From positions 12,612,153 through 12,676,152 of the forward strand of contig LS997567.1 in assembly GCA_000469685.2 (NCBI GenBank): DNA of 64,000 nucleotides, given 5' to 3'. Under the pieces are notes generated by a model. The model searched no databases. It was not told the origin of the DNA and worked only from the letters and a program-made list of their open reading frames with translations. This document shows, in pieces, positions 1 through 10,416 of this stretch (position 1 is its first letter; every line of letters starts with the position of its first letter). This DNA comes from Haemonchus contortus. Its lineage: Eukaryota; Nematoda; Chromadorea; Rhabditida; Trichostrongylidae. Made by a program: the position numbers and the translations under genes.

Positions 1-516
1 ATAACTCGGTTTGGAGAAAGCCAACAGAGCACAAAAAAGTTGATGTAGGAGAAGCATTGTCGAAGGTGTCTCCAGCATAAATGACGTCAGCGGAGGCTCG
101 CCCACAATGGGCGTAGCGTGCTCCGAAGCTCAGATCTCTTCATACTTTATATACGAAAATCCATAGCTCCAGTTCTCATGGACCTAGAAAGTTCAAACTT
201 GGTAGGAGTACAGGCGCCATCGTGGAAAAGCTTATGGTGGGTAGCAGAATCAGACTCCGCCCACAAGGGGCGGGATTTGGGCAAAAATTCATAATTACTG
301 TGCCCTTGGACCTAGAAAGTTTGAACTTGGTAGGAGTACAGGCGATAGGATGGGAACACTTACGCTGGATGGCAAGACCAGACTCCGCCTACAGGAGGCG
401 GTGTTTGAGCGAAAACTCATGAATCCGATAAAGGTCTAAAATGAAAATCAGCTCATGTGGCTCCTTTCTCATGGCTGAAGCCCCTAGCGCACGCCATAGC
501 GTGCGTAGCCGCCTGG
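1..516 (+). mobile_element. Non-autonomous Helitron-like element H1 (3' part)
   Basis: The window opens inside this repeat; its 5' end lies outside. It shows two to three degenerate units of about 120 bp, each with a line like 'tggacctagaaagtt' followed by a GC-rich 'ccgcccacaaggggcgg' hairpin. The right end is a perfect 7-bp stem (CGCACGC-CATA-GCGTGCG, about 489-505) followed after a few bases by CTGG (513-516). That matches the Helitron 3' rule of a hairpin then CTRR. The same body and end recur at 8358-9401. No Rep or helicase coding is seen, so the copy would depend on an autonomous Helitron elsewhere. Family assignment is inferred from end structure only. Confidence 0.6.
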
Positions 517-1044
517 CATAAGAACAACTGATGACTAATTGTAAGAAATATAGATGTAAAACGGCTCTCTATTGAAGAGAACTATTCAAATTTGGCAGTT
601 ATAGGAGACATGTGGAAGATATTGCCGTAATTCTACAGATCATTCGGATTGCCGCGTATACCAAGCTCTCGTTTTTATTGTTGAAGCTGCAGTTATTTAC
701 ATTTTATTTGCATCTGCCATTACATCTTCCCCTTCCATCTCTGAAAGGAGGGCAGTGTATAGCGCATGAGTAGCATTACAAATCGACAATGATCAGAATC
801 GTTTGAATATCGTTAATCGCTGCATTTGCTCCTACGCCCCATCACATCTGTTCAATTTGCTCGACTTGAAGACTGTACGACTCTAATGTACGACTTGGAA
901 CTCGTTCAATCTTAGCACCTTAGGTAGAAGGAGAAAGCAGATATTATTTTCCGAACAAACATAATTCGTGCACGTCCAGATAACATAATAATGGTTATGT
1001 ATAATTATATAATTAATTGTATAATTACAAATGAATATATATAT
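517..1044. other. Unrecognised AT-rich spacer
   Basis: No coding frame, RNA gene or repeat shared with the rest of the window is recognised. The right edge becomes TA-rich (1020-1045), which is the mariner target. Confidence 0.5.
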
Positions 1045-1254
1045 AAGTTTGTCCGGAAAGTTTCCGCCGTTTCTGAACATCTTGAGTTTATCGACAAAAG
1101 ATGAAAGACAAAGTCTAATAGAGTTATACTATATTATCTGAAAGGGTAAGCTCTCCCCTATATTCATGAAGGAATTTTGTAAGCATGCTTCAAAGTCTGT
1201 CTGCATAGGTCTCGCGGAGAAATTGAGGACCACTGTGTATTTTCGGCACCCCAC

Positions 1255-1411
1255 TCTTTTATTCCACCACAAAGGCAGGAACGCGGCTCAAGCCGTGAGG
1301 ACTATTTATGACGTTTAAGTAGACAATGCTCTAGGGGAACGTTCAGTTCGTATGTAGTTTGCGAAATTCAAACAGAGTGAATCCGCCCTTGAATATCGAC
1401 AACGCCTATGA
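1255..1411 (+). pseudogene. Mariner transposase, N-terminal HTH fragment
   Basis: One plus-strand frame reads GRNAAQAVRTIYDV, then LGERSVR, then FAKFKQSESALEYRQR. This is the usual N-terminal helix-turn-helix layout of SETMAR/mariner transposases (KG.NA..A...I..VYG....S...VR.WF.KF). Stops interrupt it. The frame breaks at about 1411, where RTE-I begins, and the same protein resumes at about 5711 on the far side of the RTE. Confidence 0.7.
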
Positions 1412-1484
1412 CGGTTATCATCAATGTTTCTTCTTATTCTTTAGCGTTTGTCCCACTTGTAGGCGGGGCAGCTTTTCTGATATG

Positions 1485-3436
1485 TTAGCCCCACTCCTCC
1501 CGATTGAACGCTCGATTGGGGTGGATGTTAACCGTTTTGAGGTTTTCGTGCAAGGTATCGAGCCATCGCTGCTTTGGACGTCCTTTAGGCCGCTTTCCGG
1601 ATACGTCAAGGTTGAGACCCATCCTACGGACACTGTCGTTCTTTGCGCGGAGAGCATGACCATACCATCGTAGACGAGTTTCGCGCATCTCATCGACATC
1701 GGCAATGGGCGCTACGTCGAATCGCTCCTTGATGGCGGCATTACTTATACGGTCTAAGCGTGTTACTCCGGCTGTTCAGCGCAGCATTTTGGTCTCCATC
1801 ACAGTGAGACGGGCTTCAACCTCTTTGGTCGCAGGCCAGCATTCAGCACAGTAAATTGTGACCGGCCGGATGACGGTTCTGTAGATCTTGGATTTGAGAC
1901 GCTCAGGCATGTCCTTATCGCAGAGTGCGCCAGTCATCGAGCGCCACTTCAACCACGCTGCATTTACGTGAGAATGCGTTTCGAAAACCAGGCTGCCCGG
2001 TTACCTGGTTCGCTCGGATCGTTGGTCAAGTACACAGTCTTTTTGACGTTCAACCTAAGCTCAAACATAGCCAGGCTGTCAGACCAGGCTTGCACCTGTT
2101 GCTCAAGCTCGCTTTTCTCTTCGCTGGCGAGCATCACGTCATCGGCATAAAGGCATCCATGGCACCCGTTTCTGGAGGTCTCTTGTGATACGCCAATCAC
2201 CACGCTGCATTCATGCGAGAATGCGTTTGGTATCCATGACGACAACAAATAACAGTGGCGATAATGTGGCGCCTTGGTGTACTCCAACGGAGATGGAAAA
2301 ATTCTTCGATTTGCCCGCTGCCGTTTGCACTCGACTCCTAGGACCAGAGTAAAGGATGCGTACCCACTCGATGAGCTCCTTAGGAACGCCATGCTGTCGT
2401 AAGGGATACCATATGACGTCACGCGGAACGCGATCGAAAGCCTTCTCCAAGTCTAGAAATGGAAGATGTACCGGTCTTCGTCTCCCGCGATGCTTCCCAG
2501 AAAAAGGCGAGCGGCGTGTATGGCGTCAATGATGCTACAACCAGCCACACGATATCACGGATAACTCGCTCGAAGATTCTCATGCTGTGCGAGAGCAGGC
2601 GAACTGGACGATAGTAAGCACAGTCTCCAGGACTGGCCTTCTTTTTCCAGATAGGAATAGTCGTGCTCTATCGCTAGCTCTCAGGCACCTTCTCTGCAAC
2701 GACCTCGTTGAAGAAGTCCGTCCACCACCCTGCAGGATTCCAGCAATTCGATTTCCACAAGTCCGCTGCTAAGTCGTCGGGACCAATTGCTTTGTCTGAT
2801 TTCATCCTCTTCATAGCCGTAATTGTCTCCCTCACGGTTATCTTCTGGACAGGGCCGTATACTGGGGGAGCGCAAGGGATGGCTGGATGAGCAAATTCGA
2901 ATGTCGAGATGTTTTCAAAGTACTCTCGCCGTCGCACCAGTGTTTGCTTGCGGTCCGTCAGAAGGTGACCGTCCTCGGTCTGGCGATGGAGGGTCTTTGC
3001 GAGTCGACAAACATACCACTCACCGTCGCGAGACTGGAGTTTCTCGTTCAGTCCAGCAAAATGAGCTGCCTCCACACGAGTAACGACGTTCTTTGCCTAT
3101 TTCTTCGCGATCTGATAGCGCCGCCAGTTATCAGCTGTCTCTTCCAGGAAGAGTGCGTGGTATTGCTTTTTCTTCTCACATACTTTATCCCTGACATGAT
3201 CCGTCCACAGCCATGTTTGCTTGTCAACCTTTCGTCGACCACACTTCGTCATGCCGAGTTCCGATCGCACAACCCGAAATATCGCTTCGACGGCACTCTT
3301 CCAAGTTTCATCGACAGGAGTTACCGCCGGTAATAGAGGCGGGAGACGACAGCCGATTCTTTTTCTTTTATGTAACGGTACTTGAGCTGCTTTTTCATCA
3401 AGCAGGTTCCAGAAATTGCCCTTACGTTGAGTTTAC
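1485..3436 (-). pseudogene. RTE-I reverse transcriptase and C-terminal region
   Basis: Read leftwards, the frames give, in order: NFWNLLDEKAAQV (end of endonuclease region, about 3430), a linker with EAAHFAGLNEKLQSRDGEW, KAIGPDDLAADLW, then RT motifs: the A box EKAFDRVPRDVIWY with the thumb-side helix (about 2450-2300), GVHQGATLSPLLF, and the catalytic YADDVMLAS (about 2100). The tail has RLRWYGHALRA and GRPKQRWLDTLH (about 1680-1540), typical of the RTE clade C terminus. The enzyme would copy its own RNA at a nicked target in the nucleus. At least four frame changes are needed, so no full product is possible. About 35-50 bp of endonuclease code appear lost at the PLE junction. Confidence 0.85.
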
Positions 3437-3480
3437 TGCTTTCTTGAACTCTTCACGAGGTTTTTAAATTCTTTATTAGG

Positions 3481-3520
3481 CTGACGTTTCGGCGGAATCG
3501 CCTTCTTAAGAGCCTGAAAG
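3481..3520 (-). ncRNA. Hammerhead-ribozyme-like motif 3' of PLE
   Basis: The minus strand reads CTTAAGA, then A, then the stem GGCG-ATTC-CGCC, then GAAAC and GTC. This has the order of the hammerhead core (CUGANGA, stem II, GAAA, cleavage GUC) with one core substitution (T for G) and one extra base before stem II. PLE terminal regions are known to carry hammerhead motifs. The two motifs at 21391-21420 and 22095-22121 have the intact CTGAAGA box. Activity is doubtful. Confidence 0.5.
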
Positions 3521-3699
3521 GATCATAATAATCTGTGACTATCCGATCAAACGTCTCCACCAACCCCACTAAAGCTCGAGACCCCCAGGGCACGCAAGTG
3601 ATTGAAAGGTGAACCACTCACCGTAGCTTTGTGGATTCTTCGAAACCACCCAGCGAGTGATAGTACCAACCGACCAGTGTCAGCTGGGGTATGTTCTCA

Positions 3700-4277
3700 T
3701 TAAAGTCTCTGCGGGAAGGCCAGCCTTATATAAGGTCGTAGCTCACGCGTGATTGCGAGACATTCTTCCCTACGATTCATTTTGGGACTGGTGACCAGTA
3801 TCCAAAATGCCTCGAGGGTTTTACGTGCACACAATTGCAATTCCTGTGCTACGACCTCCACGGTGACCTCAAAAACGCCTCCGTTATGCTTTTGGATTCG
3901 GTGACTCCCCAAGGCGGTAGACTCTTTCAATCGCCTCATACCATCTATGTGCTCCTTAACCCTCACGTGGAGTGGTCTTGCCGTTTCTCCAATATACCCG
4001 TCACCACAATCACGGCAAGTAATTTTGTAGACCACCCCAGACATATTACAATCACCCTCCCTTCCAGACAAACCACACAGTTTGAGGTGGTACATAGGCG
4101 GTCGTATAGCCTGTTCCGAACCAGGCGCTTCTTTAGATTGAAAGGTGGTACGTTTATTATGGTAACTAAATTTTCCAAACCCGATCTTTTTAGACACTTT
4201 CTAATGGAGGCACTGACTTCAAAAGAAATAAATGGTAGTACAAAAGGAATTTTTTTCTTCAATCGAGGTACTACCAT
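3700..4277 (-). pseudogene. PLE linker and GIY-YIG endonuclease domain
   Basis: Two overlapping frames join. The first (4277 down to about 4070) has the PLE linker with RLVRNRLYDRLC and a CxxC-type motif. The second (to 3700, 165 codons) has GVVYKITC at residues 54-61 and GYIGET at 67-72, together the GIY and YIG strands. A conserved Arg follows in HVRVKEH, and a Glu in RKTLEAFW (about 129) sits where the catalytic Glu is expected. C61, C64, H99 and H104 form the CCHH set seen in PLE GIY-YIG domains. In PLEs this domain nicks the target during retrotransposition. One frameshift near 4070 and another near 4260 separate it from the RT frame. Confidence 0.85.
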
Positions 4278-5301
4278 GTCTGAGAATCACACCGCCAGAA
4301 GAAGTTCTGCGTGAATTTGGAAAATTGTAGTAGCCATTAAACCGAGCTATATCGCGTGCCATTTTGAGCGACTCTTTCCGCTCATCCTCTCCAGAGCAGA
4401 CCTTCTTAGCTGTGCGGAACATATTCCTAACGACCGCTCGTTTTACATGAAAAGGATGAGCTGAGTGACAATGGAAAATGATATTCTTATTGCTCGGCTT
4501 TCTATACCACTTCGTAACAATCATATCGCCATGTAACCTCACTTGAACGTTCAAGAACGGAAGCCAATTTTCGGTCGGTTTTTCCCGTGTTAACTTAATG
4601 TTCTCTGATTGTGAATTCAGTAGGCCGAAACACACATCCACTTCTTCCTGTGTCGCACAGACTATGAAGCAATCATCGATATATCTGCAGTAAAGCAAGG
4701 GCGTATATTCCAGTACAGGCGCTTCAATCTTGGCCATAAACGATATGGCCAAAATCGGCGCCAATCGCTGCCCCATAGCTAAGCCTCTAGTCTGTGCGAA
4801 GTACCTTCCCGACCATTTGAAAATGTTACAACTGAGGCACTCCTTCACGAGTGTCATCAGTTGGGATATAGACAGCCCTCGCATACTAATATCGATCTGG
4901 TGCTGACCAAGAAGCTCGAATATAGCTTCCATAGCAGACCCATTGCTGACATTCGTATAGAGAGCTTCTACATCAAAGGATTTCATAACGCACGAACCTT
5001 TGGGGTGTAGTGCGCCAAGGAGATCCAAAAACATTTGGGTGTTAGTGAGATGGGAAGGAATGAAGTTGAGAAGCTGCACTACATTTACACATGTGAAGAA
5101 ATGATATTTCTGGCGTTCGATGACTTCAATAATCTTCATTAAGCAGATATCGAAGCGCTCCACGTCCACTATCGTATCGCGGAACCTTTCAGAGACAATT
5201 ATGCCAGCTCCGTTGGTGGTTTTAGGACAACCACAGAGAACGGCTTTAAAGCCGTGGCCAATGTCCCTCGACTTGCAGCAGGACCACGTCGTTTCCTGCA
5301 C
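4219..5301 (-). CDS. Chimeric open frame: RTE endonuclease start fused to Penelope RT
   Basis: This is a 360-codon uninterrupted frame. Residues 1-72 (for example QETTWSCC, GAGIIVSERF, YHFFTC) belong to the RTE-I APE endonuclease. From about residue 73 the sequence is Penelope RT: SFDVEALYTNVS (109-120) holds the first catalytic Asp, GLAMGQRLAP (173-182) is the next RT block, and YIDD (207-210) is the catalytic pair. The switch falls at the PLE insertion junction (about 5086), which happens to keep frame. The annotated Met lies inside the endonuclease, so the true start would be further upstream. The C end shifts out of the GIY-YIG frame near 4260. Most likely it is a fortuitous fusion; transcription is unknown. 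Confidence 0.7.
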   Translation of the reverse strand: MQETTWSCCKSRDIGHGFKAVLCGCPKTTNGAGIIVSERFRDTIVDVERFDICLMKIIEVIERQKYHFFTCVNVVQLLNFIPSHLTNTQMFLDLLGALHPKGSCVMKSFDVEALYTNVSNGSAMEAIFELLGQHQIDISMRGLSISQLMTLVKECLSCNIFKWSGRYFAQTRGLAMGQRLAPILAISFMAKIEAPVLEYTPLLYCRYIDDCFIVCATQEEVDVCFGLLNSQSENIKLTREKPTENWLPFLNVQVRLHGDMIVTKWYRKPSNKNIIFHCHSAHPFHVKRAVVRNMFRTAKKVCSGEDERKESLKMARDIARFNGYYNFPNSRRTSSGGVILRHGSTSIEEKNSFCTTIYFF

Positions 5302-5703
5302 GGCACAGAAATCAATTCGTCGACGCTCTAGAGCCTTTGCTGACTCATATGAGCGCCACGTTAACGTGCCAACATTTAACGTCGCAATGCCAGTCGTCGT
5401 TGCGGGACTTTTGGATTAGCCTAGTTGCCCCCCCCCCCCGATGCCGTACTTGCACCGGAGACCCCCGCATACTTTTCACACTCACCGGGCCTTGCGAGTG
5501 CGCGTTGGCTCCCGCGGACGCCATAGCATTACATCGAAATTTTTCAAGTGACATTAACATTTTTGATGTGATGGGGGTGTTCGAATGCTGCCCTGCAACA
5601 AGGGCCTGTCGCCTGCGTTCGAACGACCGTGGTTAGCTCAGCCCACAGGGTGGACAGTTTCCAGTGGCACCTCTTGGGAGAACGGACACCGCCACCACGG
5701 CGG
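5086..5703 (-). pseudogene. RTE-I 5' region and APE endonuclease start
   Basis: Downstream of the 5' end the minus strand reads VATLNVGT (near 5380), the first APE endonuclease strand with its Asn, then a decayed spacer, then RRIDFCAVQET with the metal-binding Glu (about 5290). It continues to GAGIIVSERFRDTIVDVERFD, and stops at the PLE junction. A C-homopolymer (5427-5440) marks a variable site also present, shorter, in the second copy at 12926-13356. The upstream segment from 5703 to about 5400 is shared with that copy and is likely 5' UTR and promoter. Confidence 0.75.
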
Positions 5704-6400
5704 CTATCACCAGGTGAAATGGATAGAATCAAAATTTTAATGGAAACGTCTGCTCACCACTAGTCGTGAAATAGGAGAAAGAATCGGTGTCCTGGATCCA
5801 ACCATCCAAGAGAACTTGCTCGCATAAATCGAAAGGGAGCTCTTTCTTAGACAGATCAAAAAGGGAGTCGGACGGTATATAATAACGTTGAGCGGGGATG
5901 ATCGTGAAACTCTGTCAAAGAGCAGTCAGAAACTACTTAGATAGTTGAAACACAGAAGCGAAAGATCATGATGTGTTGCAGGTGGGATTGAAAGAGTAGC
6001 ATTCCTTATGTGCTATGGCCGCACAATCAAACAATGTTATCGGGAAGGTACTATACCCAGCTAGACAGTTCGAAGGCAGCGATAGACCGGAAGCTCCCAA
6101 AATTGGCCAATCGTAAGGGCATGCCTTCCAACAGAGTGACTCCAGAGCCCACGTATTTTAGCCACTCGCCTAAAATAGCTATAGCTTCGGTGGGATGTCT
6201 CACCAAGCTTCAGCATAGTCAAGGCATAGCACCATCGGACTACCCTTTCTCCAGTTTTCTGCAGAATTCGTTGAAAGGAAAATCGCTCAATTCGTCGGAG
6301 GACTGCAATAAGCACGCACGGGGCTTCTCCAATTCTAAGTCTAAAACCTTTTATAAAACTGCAAATAATGAAACAAACCATTATTGAACAGAATGGTCGA
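5704..6400 (+). pseudogene. Mariner transposase, catalytic part
   Basis: It continues the protein broken at 1411. Visible pieces are RIKILMETSAHH and SREIGERIGV (second HTH, 5720-5800), LDSSKAAIDRKLPKLANRKG (about 6060-6120), a decayed DNARPH block (QSDSRAHV, about 6125-6150), GIAPSDY holding the last Asp of the DD34D triad (about 6210-6230), then LQNSLKGKSLNSSEDC and KTFYKTA. Frameshifts and stops separate the pieces. The enzyme would have cut and pasted its own TIR element at TA sites. Confidence 0.75.
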
Positions 6401-6486
6401 TATATTGTTTGATGAGTAGATTGGTTCCTCTAGAAATTTCACTGGAAGATGAGTGAAAAATTGGCGGAGATTCTCCGGACAACCCA

Positions 6487-6589
6487 TATATATATATATA
6501 TATATAATATAATACATATATACGCCATACACCATACACATGCATGCATATACACAGGTACATGGCTACGTAAACACATAATGCATACA

Positions 6590-6623
<34 letters not shown>

Positions 6624-8255
6624 CATATATCATATATACATATATACATATATACATATATACATATATACATATATAACATATATACATATATACATAT
6701 ATACAATAATACATATATACATATATACATATATACATATATACATATATACATATATACATATATACATAGTATACATATTACATATATACATATATAC
6801 ATTATATACATATATACATATTACATATATACATATATACATATATACTATATACATTATACATACATATTACATATATACATATATACATATATACATA
6901 TATACATATATACATATATACATATATACATACATACATACATACATAATACATATAACATATACATACATAATACATACATATATACATACATACATAC
7001 ATCATAATACATACATACATACATACATACATACATACATACAATACATACATACATACATACATACATACATACATACATACATACATACATACATACA
7101 TACATACATACATACATACATACATACATACATACATACATACATACATACATACATACATACATACATACATACATACATACATACATACATACATACA
7201 TACATACATACATACATACATACATACATACATACATACATCATACATACATACATACATACATACATACATACATACATACATACATACATACATACAT
7301 ACATACATACATACATACATACATACATACATACATACATACATACATACATACATACATACATACATACATACATACATACATACATACATACATACAT
7401 ACATACATACATACATACATACATACATACATACATACATACATACATACATACATACATACATACATACATACATACATACATACATACATACATACAT
7501 ACATACATACATACATACATACATACATACATACATACATACATACATACATACATACATACATACATACATACATACATACATACATACATACATACAT
7601 ACATACATACCATACATACAATACATACATACATACATACATAGCATACACATACATAGCATACATACATACATACATACACATACCCCATACCATAACA
7701 TACATACATAGCATACATACATACATACATACATACATACATACATACATACATACATACATACATACTATACATACATACCATACATACATAATACATA
7801 CATACCATACATACATACATACATACATACATACATACATACAGTACATACATACATACATACATACATACATAGCATACAATACATACATACATACATA
7901 CATACATACATTACATAGCATACCCATACATATACATACATACATACATACATACATACATACATACATACATAACATACATACATACATACATACATAC
8001 ATACATACATACATACATACATACATACATACATACATACATACATACATACATAGCATACATAGCAACATACATACATTACATACATACACATACATAC
8101 ATACATACTAGCATACATACATACATACAATGCATAGCATACATACATACATACATACATACATACATACATACATACATACATACATACATACATACAT
8201 ACATACATACATACATACATACATACATACATACATACATACATACATACATACA

Positions 8256-8287
<32 letters not shown>

Positions 8288-8357
8288 CATACATATATAC
8301 ATATATACATATATCAGTATATACATATATACAATATACATATATACATATATACAG
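6487..8357. repeat. Microsatellite tract, left part: (TA)n, (ATATAC)n, (ACAT)n
   Basis: It starts as TA dinucleotides, passes through a short unique stretch (6510-6580), a brief ACAT run, ATATAC hexamers (about 6620-6930), then more than 1.3 kb of ACAT tetramers (about 6930-8283), and returns to hexamers before 8358. The ACAT block has scattered one-base changes such as 'tagcata', 'tcatac' and 'accata', concentrated at 7610-8130. Reading frames here ([16 protein letters not shown]) are artefacts of the repeat. Confidence 0.97.
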
Positions 8358-8380
8358 TCCTACTTACTATAAAGCGCTTC

Positions 8381-8420
<40 letters not shown>

Positions 8421-9401
8421 TCTGTCTGTCGTTCTGTCTGTATGTCTGTCACGAAATTCCTTAACTCCTTTAGATCTGCCTGGAGAGACCGGTTCAAGCG
8501 TGGGATGGGTGGGCCATGTCCTCAGAAGTATAAAGCACACACCAGCTTGGCGAGGCCCCGCCCACAGTGGGCGTGGCGTGCATCGAACATGAGCTGGACT
8601 GAGGACCATGATTTCAAATGCAGTCACAAGACGGCCTCAAATTGGGGTTTGAAGGGAGGCTTGAGGTGTGCATTGGTAAGTTAGATCGAACTGGGGAGAC
8701 CCACCCCCGATGGGCGGGGCGTTCTCCAGAAATGCAATGCTTTATGAAAACGTTTATAACTCGGTTTGGAGAAAGCTAACAGAGCAGGAAAAAGTTGATG
8801 TAGGAGAAGTATTGTCAAAGGTGTCTCCAGCATAAATGACGTCAGCGGAGGTCCGCCCACAATGGGCGGAGCGTGCCTCGAAGCTCACATCCCTTCTTAC
8901 ATTTATATACGAAAATCCATAACTCCGGTTCCCATAGACCTAGAGAATTCAAATTTGTTAGGAGTACAGGCGGCATGATGGGAAAACCTATGGTGGGTGG
9001 CGAAACCGGGCTCCGCCCACAAGGGGCGGGGTTTGAGCGAAAGTTCATAAATCCTGTCCCCGTGGACCTCGAAAGTTCAAACTTGGTAGGAACACAGGCA
9101 CCGTGCTGGGAAAACTTATGGTGGGTGGCAAACCCGGACTCCGCCCACAAGGGGTAGGGTTTGTGCGAAAGTTCATAAATCCTGTCCCCGTGGACCTAGA
9201 AGCGTTCAAATTTGGTAGGAGTACAGGCGACAGGATGGTAACAATTATGGTGAGTGGCAGGACCGGACTCTGCCCACAGGAAGCGAGGTTTGAGCGGAAC
9301 TCATAAATCCGATAAAGGGTCTATAATGAAATCAGCTCATGCGGGCCCCGTTTCTCACGGCTAGATCCCCTAGCCGCGCGGGAGCATGCGCAGCCGCCTG
9401 G
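8358..9401 (+). mobile_element. Complete non-autonomous Helitron-like element H2
   Basis: The 5' end reads TCCTACTTACTATAAAGCGC, followed by a run of GTCT repeats. The body has GC-rich tandem units of about 120 bp. The 3' end has a decayed hairpin (CCGCGCGGGAGCATGCGCAGC) and CTGG at 9398-9401. Both flanks are the same ATATAC microsatellite, so the boundaries and the absence of a target duplication can be read directly. Downstream the host base is T, as expected for A|T insertion; upstream there is one extra G before TC. No coding capacity. It is the reference copy for the family in this window. Confidence 0.75.
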
Positions 9402-10416
9402 TATATACATATATACATATATACATATATACCTATACATATTACATATATACATATATACATATATACATATATACATATATACATATATACATATATA
9501 CATATATACATATATACATCATATATACATATATACATATATACATATATACTATATACATATATACATATATACATATATACATATATACATATATACA
9601 TATATACATATATACATATATACATATATACATATATACATATATACATATATACATATATACATATATACATATATACATATATACATATATACATATA
9701 TACATATATCATATATACATATATTACATATATACATATATACATATATACATATATACATATATACATATATACATATATACATATATACATATATACA
9801 TATATACATATATACATATATACATATATACATATATACATATATACATATATACATATATACATATATACATACTATACATATATAGCATTATATACAT
9901 ATATACATATATACATATATACATATATACATATACATATATACATATATACATATATACATATATACATATATACATATATACATATATACATATATAC
10001 ATATATACATATATACATATATACATATATACATATATACATATATACATATATACATATATACATATATACATATATACATATATACATATATACATAT
10101 ATACATATATACATATATACATACATACATACATACATACATACATACATACATACATACATACATACATACATACATACATACATACATACATACATAA
10201 CATACATACATACATACATACATACATACATACATACATACATACATACATACATACATACATACATACATACATACATACATACATACATACATACATA
10301 CATACATACATACATACATACATACATACATACATACATACATACATACATACATACATACATACATACATACATACATACATACATACATACATACATA
10401 CATACATACATACACA
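9402..10416. repeat. Microsatellite tract, right part: (ATATAC)n then (ACAT)n
   Basis: About 720 bp of ATATAC hexamers (9402-10118) followed by about 295 bp of ACAT tetramers, ending in a short CA run (10408-10418). This continues the tract left of H2. Together about 2.9 kb of simple repeat were split by the Helitron-like insertion. Confidence 0.97.

Larger units (their letters stand above)
3440..5090 (-). mobile_element. Penelope-like element (PLE), 5'-truncated
   Basis: It is inserted in the same orientation as the RTE-I endonuclease region. It carries the C-terminal two thirds of a Penelope RT, a linker with a Cys motif, a GIY-YIG endonuclease domain, and a 3' region with a hammerhead-ribozyme-like motif. 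The first part of the RT is missing, as in many 5'-truncated PLE copies. The right junction lies just after the RTE sequence coding YHFFTC; the left junction lies just before RTE sequence coding NFWNLLDEK. A second relic of the same family is at 21334-22177 and a third at 59990-60470. Confidence 0.85.
1412..5703 (-). mobile_element. RTE-type non-LTR retrotransposon, family RTE-I, split by PLE
   Basis: It is oriented leftwards. The 5' region near 5703 matches a second 5' copy at 12926-13356. An APE-type endonuclease start is followed by the inserted PLE (about 5090-3440). Coding then resumes with the rest of the endonuclease, the RT and the C-terminal region, and ends in an A/GA-rich tail at about 1412-1440. 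Flanking 7-bp sequences CTATGAC (1405-1411) and CTATCAC (5704-5710) look like a slightly diverged target duplication in the mariner. Several frameshifts and stops make it inactive. Confidence 0.85.
1046..6486 (+). mobile_element. Mariner element, split by RTE-I and PLE
   Basis: The termini are similar inverted repeats: the left reads (A)AGTTTGTCCGGAAAGTTTCC from about 1045, and the right (reverse complement) reads GGGTTGTCCGGAGAATCTCC ending at about 6486. Each is flanked by TA-rich sequence, as expected for mariner TA targets. Transposase relics on the plus strand lie at 1255-1411 and 5711-6400. Removing the 4.3 kb RTE insert leaves roughly 1.15 kb, close to a normal mariner of 1.2-1.3 kb. 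Stops and frameshifts show it is dead. It sits at the left edge of the microsatellite tract. Confidence 0.75.
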
